DNA of 64,000 nt from Knoxdaviesia capensis (lineage: Eukaryota; Ascomycota; Sordariomycetes; Microascales; Gondwanamycetaceae): contig LNGK01000008.1 of assembly GCA_001510575.1 (NCBI GenBank), positions 4,970,981 through 5,034,980 of the forward strand, in the 5' to 3' direction. How positions within the stretch are numbered: the first letter of the stretch is position 1; every line of letters starts with the position of its first letter. This document shows, one piece after another, positions 22,666-35,666 of the stretch. Below the pieces are notes generated by a model. It did not search any database. It saw only the letters and a list, made by a program, of their open reading frames with translations, and was not told where the DNA came from. The position numbers and the translations under genes are program-made.

Positions 22666-23030
22666 TTTGGCGGTATTGGAGGAAGGTTAACTTGGGAGAA
22701 AGAAGGTGGTTGTAGTGATAAAGTTGGGAAATCTTCCTGAAGGCGGGGTTGTGTCAAACAGACCCCGCGGAAGAAAAGAAAAAAGGATGCAGGATAGAAG
22801 GATGAGGTTGGAAGAGAAAGATGGTTGTCTCTAAAGAAGGAAAAGAATCTTCTTCTGAGATAGGAAAAAAAAAGATATGTCGCCTTGGGAGGGAATAGGC
22901 TGGGCTTTTGTAGTGGAAAGGAGGAAGAAAAAAAAGAGGGAAGAAAAAACTTAAGAGGAGGGGGGAAGAGAGAAGTAGATTGGTAAGTGAGGGGCGGCTT
23001 TAATGTATGCGGGAGTGTTTTGATCAGGAT
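22666..23030 (-). promoter_or_regulatory. CT-rich promoter and 5' UTR region of EF-2
   Basis: The coding strand is strongly pyrimidine-rich for about 350 bp above the EF-2 ATG. Such CT boxes mark transcription starts of highly expressed fungal genes. The role is inferred from position. Confidence 0.5.
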
Positions 23031-24205
23031 TTTTTTTTCCTGTTAGGCCTGCCCGGTATTTGTATCCAGGTACATGATCCCACTTCGACTTGCAAGTACT
23101 CACCCCTCACATCTGCCATATAAATGATACACTGCTATCGGTACTATAGCTCCAGTTTTATACTTTAATCGCCAGCTAATTGGTCCACAACAGCAACTTG
23201 AATTTTTTTTTCTGTGGTCCGTATCATTGATTATCACTGGCCAGATTCTTTTTCATTCAGGTCTGAATACAAACAGTTGGCTGGCAACCAGAGTCAAGGT
23301 CCTTGAAGCATGTCCAGTGACATCTACAAGTCAGAAAAATCCTGTACCCGGTACTTGTGAATTGCTTTAGCTGCCCATCTACGAGTCATAAATACGGCTG
23401 TCACCGGCGAGGGTGTTGTAAGAGAAGGTCCGACGGACGCTGAACACCTGGGGGGTTGGAGGGGCAATTTTTTTCCCGTACCTTCCCTCCACCAGCTTTG
23501 CACGTCTTTTTTTTTATTTTTGGGGGGGGTTTTGCTTTTGCCTTGTTGCTCCCCAGATAGCTCCTGCTTGGTGGTGGAATGACCCCGCCTTCCTAATTCA
23601 GTCGACAAGGGCAGAAACCCTGTTGTCACGGGAAAGTACCAGGATACTTGCAGATTCCACATGATGACCCGCAGGAACCCCCGTACCTAGTACATCCGTG
23701 CGAAACCAGCGCCTGCATTGCCCGTGGTGTTGTGATTTAAGTGATTCACAGAAACTGGTTTACAGTGACTCGACACCGCTGGAACTACACTTCAAATCAC
23801 GTTTTCGGGTTGCATTAGGCCAGAAACATCTTACAGGTCGGAAAGCTCAGCCTGTAAAATTAGGCCACCACACCTCTAATACTGCTAAATGCAAGGTGTG
23901 ACTCTTACACCGGAAAACCCCCAAATAATGCTATAAAAAGCTGACCGGACCAGGTCCAGGAGATGCCGGCTGACAATTAACAAAACAACCGAGCAGGAAA
24001 GAAAATAAGAAGGAAACTTCGAAAGAAAAGCAAAGACGCATCCAGAGTGTTCTGGAGTATGATATCTTGGAAGACAAAAAAGAAGAATTCCATGCACACA
24101 CACTAATAACCACAACCACACACCTTCCTCTTCCCTCCGGCAATGACTCGCGATCTCCCCGGTATCGACGCCGGCGCAAGCCGCAGCTCGGTAGAATCAA
24201 TCCCA
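23031..24205. other. Intergenic region between EF-2 and csf1
   Basis: It contains the upstream part of the EF-2 promoter and the csf1 3' UTR. Small open frames of 67-112 codons show no family features. No gene is supported. Confidence 0.5.
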
Positions 24206-27200
24206 CTAAGACGACCCCAAGATCCGCGAATACGCGTCTTCAACCTCGCCGGCTAGCTCCAACAGCGACACGATGACAATTTGATGTGTCAGATTCGGCA
24301 GACGGTCGCGGTGCAGTCCGATCCACTCCAACGGCGGCGTGGCTTCACCCATATCTCGGAGCTGCGGCGTCTCGATCACCGGCTCCTCGAGCGCGTGGTA
24401 CTCATAGCGCGACTGCGGCATGTGCACCTCGGCCGTGATTTTCTGCTGCTGCCGGTGGTCGTCATCAGTTTGCTGTTGTTGTTGCTGGGCGCCGGGCACG
24501 CCAGTGACCTTGATCGCCGTGGTCATGCCCGCCATCTCCTTGCCCCAGATCGGCTCCAGCGACTTCATGTGACTCGACCACATGCCCCGGATGAAACTGA
24601 TGCGCGAGTAGTTCCAGCCGACCTCGACCTTGCCCTCGAATGCGCTTTTGAAGATATAGTCGATCTGGTTGTGGTTGGGCCGTTGCCACGTCTCCATGGT
24701 GGCACGCACGCGGGGGACCTTCAGGATCGTACCGCCGCGTGACTCCGTCGCCCATTTCAGCACCTCTTCGATCCGCACGTCGCTCGCCAGCCGGGGACCC
24801 TCGTCATGCCGCACACCCGCCAGTCCAATACGCAGTTGGCCCAGTGTCAGGGCCAGAATGCTGTGAATTCGGTGCGACTCGATACTGGCCACAAAGCGCG
24901 CCTGGGTATCCAAGGCCTCCATTTTGAAGACTTGACGATCGGTAAACGTGTTGGGGAACACGCCGAGATTCACCGCCTTGAGTGTCACTACCACATCAGT
25001 GTCCAACGAAATAGGCGATTTTGCCAGCGTGTCTTCTGGTGGAGAACTGCCGGCGGATCCCTTCTCCTTCGACACGCTCCTGGCGGCTTGCTGCTGTTGC
25101 TGTGCCAGTGCGCTGCCAAGTCCGCTGCTGGCGCGCCGTTTCGTAAAATCTTCAATCTCGCGCAGCGACGTCTCGAAATTTGCTTTGCGCTCCTGGGCAA
25201 ACTTCTGCACTGCCCGGTACAGCGACATTGCCTGGGAAACCGATGTAGTCGTGCCATACAGCTGCACCGATTCGCCGTCAAACACCGCCACCAGCCGGTC
25301 TCCGCTGCCGCCATTCGACCGCACGTTGTACATCATGAACCCCAACTTGGTGATTTCTGCCACAATGAACGCCTGGTAGTCCCAAGACGCCTTAACGCGG
25401 AACTGGCGGATGGCTATTGACGCTTGGACTAGAGGTGTCTCATTAAGCGCCATCTGCCGTTCGGGCCACTGGATTGACGTGCGGAGCTGGAAGCCGTCGA
25501 TAGCCACGAATCCGTTGAGCCGCCCAGTTGAGTCGATACCAACCCGGTCGAACCCGAGACACAGATTTTGCTCCCAGTCTGACGTCTTCTTTGACGACAC
25601 CCAGAACTTCATGATCACAAACACGGACTTTCCGAGGGCTTGGCCAAAGTCGACGCTGACATCTAACGATGCGATCGAAATCGTTGCCGTCCATGGGAAC
25701 GCGGCCGTCGCCGCCACCTGTTGGTACCTCTGAACCAGATGTCCTTGGGACGTCTCGGTGACGATGGTCGGCGGCGCCGGAACCGCTCCTGGAGGCCGGG
25801 GCGGCTGAGCCGCCGGCGAGCCCGACTGCGATAGTTCGACCGGGTACCAAATCTCGCCAAACAGCAGGAAATCGTGCACCTGGCGTGCGTTGAGAGCAAT
25901 CTTCATCGGGCTGACCTTCAAAATGGCCGAGATGCCGCTCTTACCACTGACGTGCTTACTGTTGAGCAGCGACAGCACAACCGACTTAATTTCGAAGCTG
26001 CCCGTCGACTCGCGCGAGTACACGTGCTGCACCGACGCCTGGAGATTGGTAAACGTAGCTGCAATGGCGAAGAAGTTCCCGTGCTCGTTGGACTGCACCG
26101 TGTTAACCGTAATGTAGATGTCCTCAACGCAGGTCATGGCGGCCACACGCGCAATCGGCTGGCAGCTCAGGGAGAACTCTTGCCGGCAGATCCGGAGTCC
26201 GATGTTGAGTTTGACACGCCCAAGAACAACTGACGGGTCGGTGGTGAGGATATTATCCTCCCCATCCGGCTTCGCCGTTGTAGTTTCGATAGTGGCGTCG
26301 TCGGATTCCTCGGCGTTGGCATCTGCCTGGCTGTTCGTCTTCGCATTTTCAGCCACCACCTGTTTGATATGAGTCGTAATATCCATAATCAGGGGCACCA
26401 CCGTCGGGTAAAGGATGTTGTTCGACCCTTCAAATTTGATTTCGCCATTCAGGGTCGGATCTGTGTCGCCGTTGTCGCAAAACGCCATCTTGATAGCCAA
26501 TCCAGGTGATCTCAGAGACACGCTGGTTCCCGAATCATCGAGGTTGAACTGGCCATATTTGCCTCCCTCAGCCTGCTTCATGCGAGGTGCCAGCAGCGCT
26601 GTCGACGCAGTGCGTGTTTTAGCAACCCGCCGGCCCGTAAGGTGCACGACGGCACCGGCAAAGTCGGCATCGACAAGGAGGGACTCCAGGCGTTTTCTAC
26701 CCAAGAATCCATGGGCTGGCGCTGTTGTAGTACCAGTTGTTGTCGTACCAGCCGATGCAGGAGCACCAGTCAAAGTGGCAGCGGAGGAGTCCGTCGAGAG
26801 TTTTGGCGCAGCCAGCGTTGAATCAGTGTTCCATTGTTGAGAGGCCGTCTGAACATTCTGGAACGACAACATAATCGAATCTTTCAGATTCCAAAGCGGA
26901 ATTATGAACGCAGAAGTCAATCGCAAGTCCAGCGTCTTTCCAACAGCCTGGAACGCCAACCGCCGTGTAGTCGCTGTAGTTGATGATGCCACCTTGAAAA
27001 TGATCTCCGGAAGCAGCGCAGAGTGGTGTGACCGCGTAGTCTTGTCCTGGTTCAGAGGCACCATCTGCAGCATGAAATTCTGGATCGCCAGACGTGCCGA
27101 CTCCGATTTGCGCGTGCCAAACTCCACCAGCTCGATGCTGAGGATCAAGTCCTCCTTACCAGCGTCGTTCTCAGCATCCATGCCTCCAGCTACCAGCCAG

Positions 27201-30200
27201 CAAATACTGATATCCCGCACCTCGGACCGGATGACAACCGATGAGAAGAACGAATCAATGCCCTCTTCACCATCGTCTATCAAATTCTGCCGTTCCTGGT
27301 CGTTAATGGCAATGCTTGGCTTCGACTGCCGCAGCTTGCGGAGGTACTCCAGCTCGCGCGACGTGTCGAGGTCCTTGATCTTCTCGCCCATGTATCCCAA
27401 CACGTCAACAACGGTCGATACAGTCTCTGGCGATAGTAGCACATTGAACCCGTCGCTGCGGAACGACACCGCCACCTGCTCCTGGCCGTTATCGGCGATA
27501 CGAGATGACGCCGAGAGCAGCGCGCCAAACGCCAGACTTCCACATGACCGCATAGCGCCGTCATGGCCACGTTCGATGTTGACGCCAACTCTACTGAAAT
27601 TGAGGTTCAGCTCGGGCTTGCGCGTGGCGATGGCCGAAGGGGGTGATCGGCGGTGGTTGGTGATCTCAAATTGCACACTATCGAGAGCGAACGAAAGGTA
27701 GGCCAGCGGCTCATTGGCTGATTTCAGTGTGGTCTTACCAAACACCTGCATGCCAGCCAGAGTAAGATGGACCTTGTAGATAAGCTGGGGCTCCGACAGT
27801 GGATTCTTCGGTTCCTTTGGAGGAGATACCCGTGGGAGCTCGTGCTCGTCGTCGCCGTCATCAAGCACGTCTTTAATATGGCCATTGATAACTTTGATCA
27901 TCTCCTGCACCTCGTTGATCTCGCCAGTCAGTTGCGGCTTGTTAAGCGCCAAGAGAAGACTGTAAACGGCCGAGGCATCCAGCACAATAGGCTCAACAGA
28001 CGTATACAGCGTAACTTCGTGGGTAGTAGCTGTGTTTTTGCTTGTGATACGGCCGTTTGTCGGAGGGATACGGAGGAGCGAAATTGTGCGTGGCGTGTTG
28101 CCCACGGTCACCTGCATCTCATGGGAATTCTCTTTAATATCAAAGTCAAAGATGATCTCTCTGCCGAAGTTGGCCGCCATAGCCGCCCGCGCAACAACAC
28201 CAGTGATGGTATACGACAAAGACTGAAGTAGTGGCAGTGTTATGGTGTAGTCGTCCAGAAATGTTGAAATGTTGACGCGTAACCCTGCAAACTTGGTAGA
28301 AAGAGGCTTGTCCGGGGTGTCCGATGGCGGCGGAACTGGTATTGACTGTTTGATACGCACAAGCTGTGCCAACTCGTCACGAATGAGAAGGTCCACCAGC
28401 TCTAGCAGCGCAACCGGGTCTTGCTTGACCATAGCCGACATGGACTTGCTGCTGGACGTGATTTTCAGTGTATGAAGCATACAGTCACCATTGACCGCGA
28501 CGCCTTGGTCGGCAGCAAAGAAGCCTGGGGCCCGGAGCTGGAGCATTCCCAGGAAGTTGGCATGGCTGTGAAGTCTAGAAGTAATAGCATCACAGCTAAT
28601 GATCAAGTTGGCGGCGAAGCTCTTGGGGTCGTTGTTGTAGATCAAGAGGGAGCTGTTCACGCCATAGCAGAGTGTCTTCAAACTTAGATTGATCGTGTCG
28701 ACATCCAAAGATCCTCGTCCCAGGGAAAGAACCACATGAAACGCTTCAGACCGAGGCACCCTCAGTTTGGATTTAGCTGATTTCGTCGGGGATGTTGGGG
28801 ATGGGACCGGAATGGAGGTTGGTCGCTGAGGACGATTCATTGACGACTTGTACAGACTCAGGACATCGTCCGCAAGTTCACACAACTCCCAGTTGACATC
28901 GATATTCGCCTCGTTGCAATGCAGATTCAGAATCGTAATAGGTCCCTCGATATCCTTGACTTCCAGGTCTGGGTATTGTGTCTGGTCCTGGTGACGGCGC
29001 ATGCGCCCAGAGATTCCCTGGAGCGCGAACCGATTCTCCTTTGGGCCTGGATCCAGAACCAACGCAATCTCTCCAATCTGGCACGCGGCCAGGATCGGCA
29101 AATCATCCGACGCGGGCTGGGCTCTCTCATCAATCACGCCGAAAATATTCTTCAGCAACAAAGTCTCGTACAAGTCGTGCAAATCCCATGACCGCCACTG
29201 CTTGAACGCTGCAATTACCTGTTCCAGAACATTGGGTGGAGGTGTGGGGTCCTCTAAAGAGCAGGCATGTATAAGCCGTGTCCGGTATTCAGGGGCCATG
29301 GTCGACCAAATCTGGCGAAGTCGCATTGCGAGCTTCCAAGAATCAAAGGTACGCAGATGCTCTGGTGCTGACCGCAATACAGACGAGGGCCGGATGATAA
29401 ACAACGGGTCTCCAGGCCGTGGTGTGTGAGATAGCAGCTCGTAGACACAGAATTTGACGCGATTGTCATGTCGGACGATTGACTGACCGATTACTGTAGA
29501 GAGCTCTTCTACCAGTGTATCCGTGCGATGGATCAACGAGGCCAGGTACTGCAGCTTTTCTGAGGACATGCTGCACTGCACGGAGCCAATATCAGCATCC
29601 ACATAGGTAACATCTCGTGACCCGACCGATACTGTAACATCCTCGATACGCGCCATCACCGCCGCCTGGTGCTCTTCAACATTGGCCACGCTCTCGGACG
29701 CTGAGAAAGTGACGGACCCGAGGCTGGTATGGAGGGACGTTCGTGAGGTCCGCGTTTCAGGCTTATACGGGTCTGCCAGCCGCGTGGTTGTGCGCATAAT
29801 CAGGGCGAGCTTGGAGAGGTTCAAGTCATACTGGTCCCGCTCTACCGCCGCCAAATCATTTTCGCTGGGCCGGGAGTTGTTGAGGAACTTGAAGTTCGCG
29901 CTGGGGAGCCGCACAAGAATATCATTGATCTCGCCCTTCACCTTCAGCTGCCGTTTCACGTCCACAATCTGCGTCATGGACTTGGTCTGGATACTGTCGA
30001 GAATGTCTTCTGGATTTGTGGGTTGAAGGGCGGTAAGCAGGGACATGGCGTAACAGACAGCCTTCGGAGTCATGAAGCCAGAAATTCCAGAGGGGAACTC
30101 GGCCACCACAGCAAGGTATGTGTGGTCTTCAGCAAGAAGCTGTGGGTCGATATCATCGAGCACAAAGCCGCTACCGTCGAAAATATCTTCAAGAACGCCC

Positions 30201-33200
30201 TCGACGCTCGGCATCGCAGTGTCCTTAGATTCGGGCTGGACATTCTGTAGAGGGAAGTATGGCGCAAAGTATTGGCTGGAAAAGGCAACAGATGAATGTT
30301 GCGGAGCGTCACTGACACCGACTCCCAAACGGCCCTCGTTATCACCATACACCATGCCTCGCCGAGTTGCCGACGGCTTGCGTTCACCAAAGTCTAGTCG
30401 TGAGGTCGACTGGCTTTCCAGACCCGAAGATCTGCGAGGGTACACGACACTGCTCGTGCTACTATCAACAGAGAGAAACGAGCTCTTGTGCCTCAAACTC
30501 CGGGATCTCACAGACCGCCCCGCGTTCGACGAAAACGCCGACTGGCTTTCAATGTGTTCATGATCAATTGTCACACAGCCTGGCACAGGCGGTAGACACT
30601 GTGCCGGTGGGTCCACTGGCTCGGGGATGAACTCGCCGAGATACTCTGGTTGGAGGAGAAACTGTGTCCGCAGTGTACGCTGGTCTTCGCGGCGGACAAG
30701 TTCTTGTTGTAGGCGGCGTTCCTCGGTGAACTGGAACTTGCGGCCAATGAGGGACAGAGACATCGTGGTTCGAATCAACGCCTCAGTTTCCATCGGGGGC
30801 TGGTGGCGCATTTTATGACGACTCGCGGACTCGGCGTTGACACATGACAGTTGGATATCCGGGATCAAGATGTTTGTGCGTCGAGAGTAGTGAGACCGTG
30901 CCCAGTCGTTATTGTTGACAGCGATAGAGCCACATGACAGCAGGAATGCCGCTTCATCAACATGCACCCATATCCGGACCGATTCCACCGACGCCCGCAC
31001 AAAGGTTACATCGTAAAACACTATCGACGAGTAAGACTCGAGGGCGTTCTCTTCATCGTCAAATGTGAACCCAAAGGCAGCTCCGCCCCGGGACAGTGCG
31101 GAGAGGAAGGCAGTGGTGCATTCACCCGTGATGGCACCAACCTGGACATCCCAATTACACATGTACGTTGGCTCTGTTGGTGGGAGACCGAACAAACGGT
31201 GGCCATACACGCGGACGCCGTCAAAAAAGAGCTGGGTATTTGTCGTTGAGGAACTGGGGGTTTGATTTCCGGGATTTGAAGACACAGTCATCATGGCCAA
31301 ATTGAGAGGACTGAGAATCAGCTCCAGGTCCATGTAATAATTAGTAAACCGGACATCGACAGCCAGAGAAGCCGTCTCAACCTGGATGTACCGCGAGGCT
31401 GAGTAGAGACTGGCCGGAAGGAGGATTCGAGGATCATCCACACGAACGTTGATAATGACGTCCATATCATTCGATCGTTTGTTCGGAGGCTTCGTGACTG
31501 CATCCCGAGCTGCTCCACCAGTCGGCGGCTTCAAGGTCTGCTGGTGTTCCTGGAGGGTTTTGAAATGGACGTCGTCTCCAAAGTAGTTGTCCTTCATTTT
31601 GATGAAGTATCGGATGACAAACCCGAACATCTTGACGGTGGGTGACTGGGCAGCCACGTTGAGCACCAATGTATCGGTATTTGCAGGAGAAGTTGTGGCA
31701 TTATAGTGATATTTGCCATCAACAACGAGATTATCCACCTGGCCGAGGTCTCGAAGGGGGAGAAACTCAGCGTTGGTATTCCATGGCGGCAGAAGAATGG
31801 AAAAGTCCACGGAATCAGATCGGATATCAAACGGGATGGCGTTTTTCGACGGCCGGAATTCGTCAATAGGGATGGTGACGGAAGTGGTCAGAGCCGGACT
31901 CGAGAACATGATATACGTGTTCTCTTCAAAAGCGGTCGGGTTGTCGATAATGTTGCCATCATTAACATTCAGGTACAGCTTGAAGTTGCGCAAGTCAAGA
32001 TCCATGTTATATATAAAAGGAGTGAACACCAGATACTCGGATGGAGGGCCGCTCGTCCAGTCGTCGACGAGATCTGTGAGCAGGAATACGTGATCCCGGA
32101 GCAAGAAGAGCTCAAGATCATCCGCGCGGATATTGAAGTACCAAGTGCGCAGAGTATTCCAGGTCAAGGGGGTGGAAAGGTCGCATGAGATCCGCTGAGG
32201 GCCGGAGCGCCATAGAACTTGATGGTTGGTGCTGCTAGTCATTTCCGTGCTCGGCATATCCACGTCCAACGTCGACGAGTATCCGCGCGACCGCGCGACG
32301 GTGTCCATGGCAAATGAAACAGTAGAGTTTGCCGCAACCTTGAGGTCGAGCCAGCCGGCCTGGCGAACGTGGATAGGTTCAGAGGTTCGAGGCTTCTTGT
32401 CGCGGACACGGCGGCGTTTGCCAGTGCGTGTCTGAGGTTGTCGCGTCGGCGGTTCCTGACCCTTCCATCTCCAGTTTTTCGAGCTTTCACGAGTGGGTAT
32501 CCGAATAGTGACCTCTTCGTCCAGCTGCACGTACATCGTGAAGTTTGTTGAGACTCGCATCGCGCCGGGTAGAAGGGGGGCCACTGGAACTGAGTCCTTG
32601 CTGAGAGACGGGAAGAAGACCCGCTGAAGTTCGGCGCGACATCGGTCAGCCCACGGGCCGTAGTTAACAGTTCCACCCTTGATCACAAGATTCATGCCCC
32701 AGGCGGGAGGCACGTCTCCGTTAATGTTCTTCTCAGGTGGCGTCTCTCGGGAAATTGGGGAAATGCCCTCAGTTGCCGCGACGGGAGGAGAACGGACGGT
32801 TCCTGGCGAGTCCCAAAACACTGTCAACTCAGCTTCAGGACTGTCGAGAATCGTGGTGATGGCGGCATATTCGACATGGCCCCAGACTAAATTGCCGTCT
32901 TCGTTCTGGTCGAGGTACCGCGGTAGGCCCTGCCAGTGGTGTCGGTTCGGGTGCTGTGAGGATGCCGTGCCAAGGGGGCTACGTGACCCTTCCGTGAACG
33001 ATTCCACCGATCTCTGGAACTGAGGGATCAGATTCCGCACGCCCTTCAAAAACGCTCTAGAGTGCCGCGGCAGGAAAGGTCGTGGCGTTTTCGGTGAAGC
33101 CGGTACGGCAACAGACTTGTTTTCTTTGACCGCCCGGCTCGTCTGGTCCTCCTTATGGTCCTCGTTGGGCTTAATCTCGATAACAGGTCTGCGGAGCTTT

Positions 33201-34199
33201 ATCTTAAAAAGTTGTCGGTACGGATCGGGGGTGGAAGTCGCCGCAGCAGTAATCTCTCCATCCAGGCCGTCGGCCTTGACGATGAGGATAGGGTGGGTGT
33301 TCTCATTTCCCATAACAAGGGCGGCCTTCTCGCATTCGATGTGAATAGGGAAGAATTGCAGCATCATGGGAATCTGAGGGGTATCTGACGATGACGAAGA
33401 CGCGGAGGAAGAGGAAGATTCTGTCGTGGCTGGAGATGCCGGTCGCGGCTGACGAGAGTTTACGCGATCGGAGGTAGACCGGAGGTTTTCGTACTGGTCC
33501 CGGTTTCGTTTCTCGTCAGCGGCAGCGTTGGAAAGGGTATAGGAAGGGTCGGAAGACGCATTGCGACGTCGCAGATTGGTGTCATTTCCGTAGGAGGGCT
33601 GGTCGACAGCTGTGGGTTCTTGGGGAGGGCCATCTATGATGCCTTTGAGAATATAGTCGTAGGCCGCGCTTCTGTTGTAGACGAACCACTCCAGGCCGAT
33701 AAGCCGGGCGTTGATGCGGCAAGGAAGGTTGACGTCAAGAGAGGAGGGGGAACCGGGATTGGCGGGATCGGCAGTGACGGGGTGGAGGTCGACATCTTTA
33801 ACCCGGCGGTACCAGTAGCACCAAGTCACATGGCCACTCTGGATATAGAACGATTCGTTGATGCCATGGTACCGAAGGCCCGTGAAGAACACACGGCCAC
33901 CAAGCAACGAAATCTGGAGAGCCTGGATCTCAATGTATACCCGGTACCGACGCCAAGTGTAGCTGCGCACGCCAATAGCAAAGAAGTATCCGCATACTCG
34001 ATTAAAGTAGAGGAGGAAGAATATGGCGAGGACAACAGACACGATCAGGTAGATGAGGAAGTTGCTAGAAGAGATGCCAAGGTTACAGTTAGCAGCAGCT
34101 GGTAAACCGGAGATGCCCGATACCGGAAAGCAAGCCGTTGGCCAGGAACACGCAAACTTACGGGTTGAAAGGATTGGAACGTCCGCCGTCGTCTGTCAT
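24206..34199 (-). CDS. csf1: Csf1, bridge-like lipid transfer protein
   Basis: Csf1 is a giant bridge-like lipid transfer protein, related to Vps13/Tweek-type proteins. It is anchored in the ER by one N-terminal helix and moves phospholipids at contact sites, with roles in cold tolerance and GPI-anchor synthesis. Exon 1 is 34199-34162 (MTDDGGRSNPFNP) and exon 2 is 34064-24206, giving 3298 residues. The 102-nt intron joins cleanly to a membrane helix NFLIYLIVSVVLAIFFLLYF. It is followed by YFFAIGVRSYTWRRYRVYIE and by the typical SLLGGRVFFTGLRYHGINES segment. The rest is beta-rich with disordered, charged insertions and short glutamine runs near the C-terminus. The end, GLHRDRLPNLTHQIVIVSLL and then AYSRILGSS, matches fungal Csf1. 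The 9.86-kb uninterrupted exon is remarkable. Confidence 0.95.
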
Positions 34200-35666
34200 T
34201 GTGACACGGGCAACGGCAGGCGTTAGCACGAGAGAAGGATAAGGAGGGCGGCCGATGGCCGAGAAGCTGGAACGGAGGGTTTCATGCACGGGTCGGAATC
34301 ACAAGCAGACAATTGATCGGGGTCGGGTGAAGGTAGTCGGCCCGTAACATATAAAAGAAAGCACAAAAAACCCCAAACAGCTCCGGCGCAGTCGGGTCCG
34401 GCTTGACGGTGTTAATCACGGTGACGAAGATGGGTGAAGGGTGTGTTCGTTTGGTGGTAGTCGTTCGTGGGGAGATCCCGTATAGTGGACTAACAGGTCA
34501 ATTTCGCATTCCGGTGCAGGCTGGGCTAAGCCGCTTGGGGCAATTTAGACGCGGCTTATCGATAAGGCGCGTCTACACACAGTAAACGGTCCTATTAAGG
34601 ACTGTGTTGTGGGCGGGATTTACTGCAGATCCAGGCCGTGCCAATGCAGGCATTCTCGCACTCTTGCTTTTTATGAGCTCCCAAGCTTCCAGCACGGTGC
34701 AGGAAAGGCCACAGCACTTTTCTCTGTCCGGATTTGTCTTTATGGGGTGTTTTGGGCAGCATCAAGCAAAACCGCTCATTCCAGTACCAACCAGCTGTTG
34801 TACCACGCAGCTGAATTGCTCTCCCTCATGCTGTAACCAAAAGCCATATACGTCAGAGCTACATCTCGGGTCTAGTACAGGTGGTCGTCGTCATCTACAA
34901 AAGGCCCTGAAGTTCGGGAAATGATTGGCTCGTAATCCTCCACTACAGCCACTGTAAATATGCTGTTAGCGGGGTGTGTGCTCAGGCCGCCCTGGACCTT
35001 AACATTCAGGCCACTAATATTTCCTGCGGCTTACGGACTGGTTATCTGATGTCCCCTAAAACGTTCTTCCGTCCAGTAGTCCTTGCGACACCTATGCGGG
35101 AAGTTGCCACTGAAACCCATCACTCTACCATGAGCAACAGCCAAATCTAGGCGGTGTATCCTTCTATAGTGGCAACAGCCAGCGCCTGTTTTATCTGTTT
35201 TATCGCTGCCTAGGGAGTCGTCACACCATGGTTCGTACTGGTGCATACAAAGTTCCAGCTATTCTTTATGCATGAAGTTCCTCATGTCAGAGCTTCTTAT
35301 CCATCGGCCCAAATTCCTCCACTCACCGTTTTATCACCATAATTTTCTCCCTCTTGAACTTTGTTGTGTCTCCTAACCCTCCCGGCGTGCCAGCCCAATG
35401 GCATTCGGCATATCATCCCGAGCTCCAGCACCGGTGCGAGAGCTTCATCTTGTGTTCTTTGTCTCGTTTTCGTCTATTAGTTGTTGTCTTCTGAGATCCG
35501 TCCCATAATCTCGTCTCGTATCTTGTTGTTTCGTCTCTTCGGTCTTTCACCTCCGGCGTTGCGCGTTTCCCCATTCCCCGTATCCCTCTCAGGTCCCGTC
35601 TCTCTTCCGTGTTTCGACTGTCATCCACCTCCGTCACCGCAATCTCTGCGCCGTCAAACGGCCGTC
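34200..35666. other. Divergent intergenic region between csf1 and the DUF300 gene
   Basis: This holds the promoters of both divergent genes. T/C-rich sequence at about 35455-35640 precedes the DUF300 start and probably contains its transcription start. Small open frames around 34604-34924 are not convincing. Confidence 0.5.

Noticed and set aside
34604..34924. Small Cys-containing frame between csf1 and the DUF300 gene
   Set aside because: No signal peptide, no family likeness and no splice partners; probably chance.
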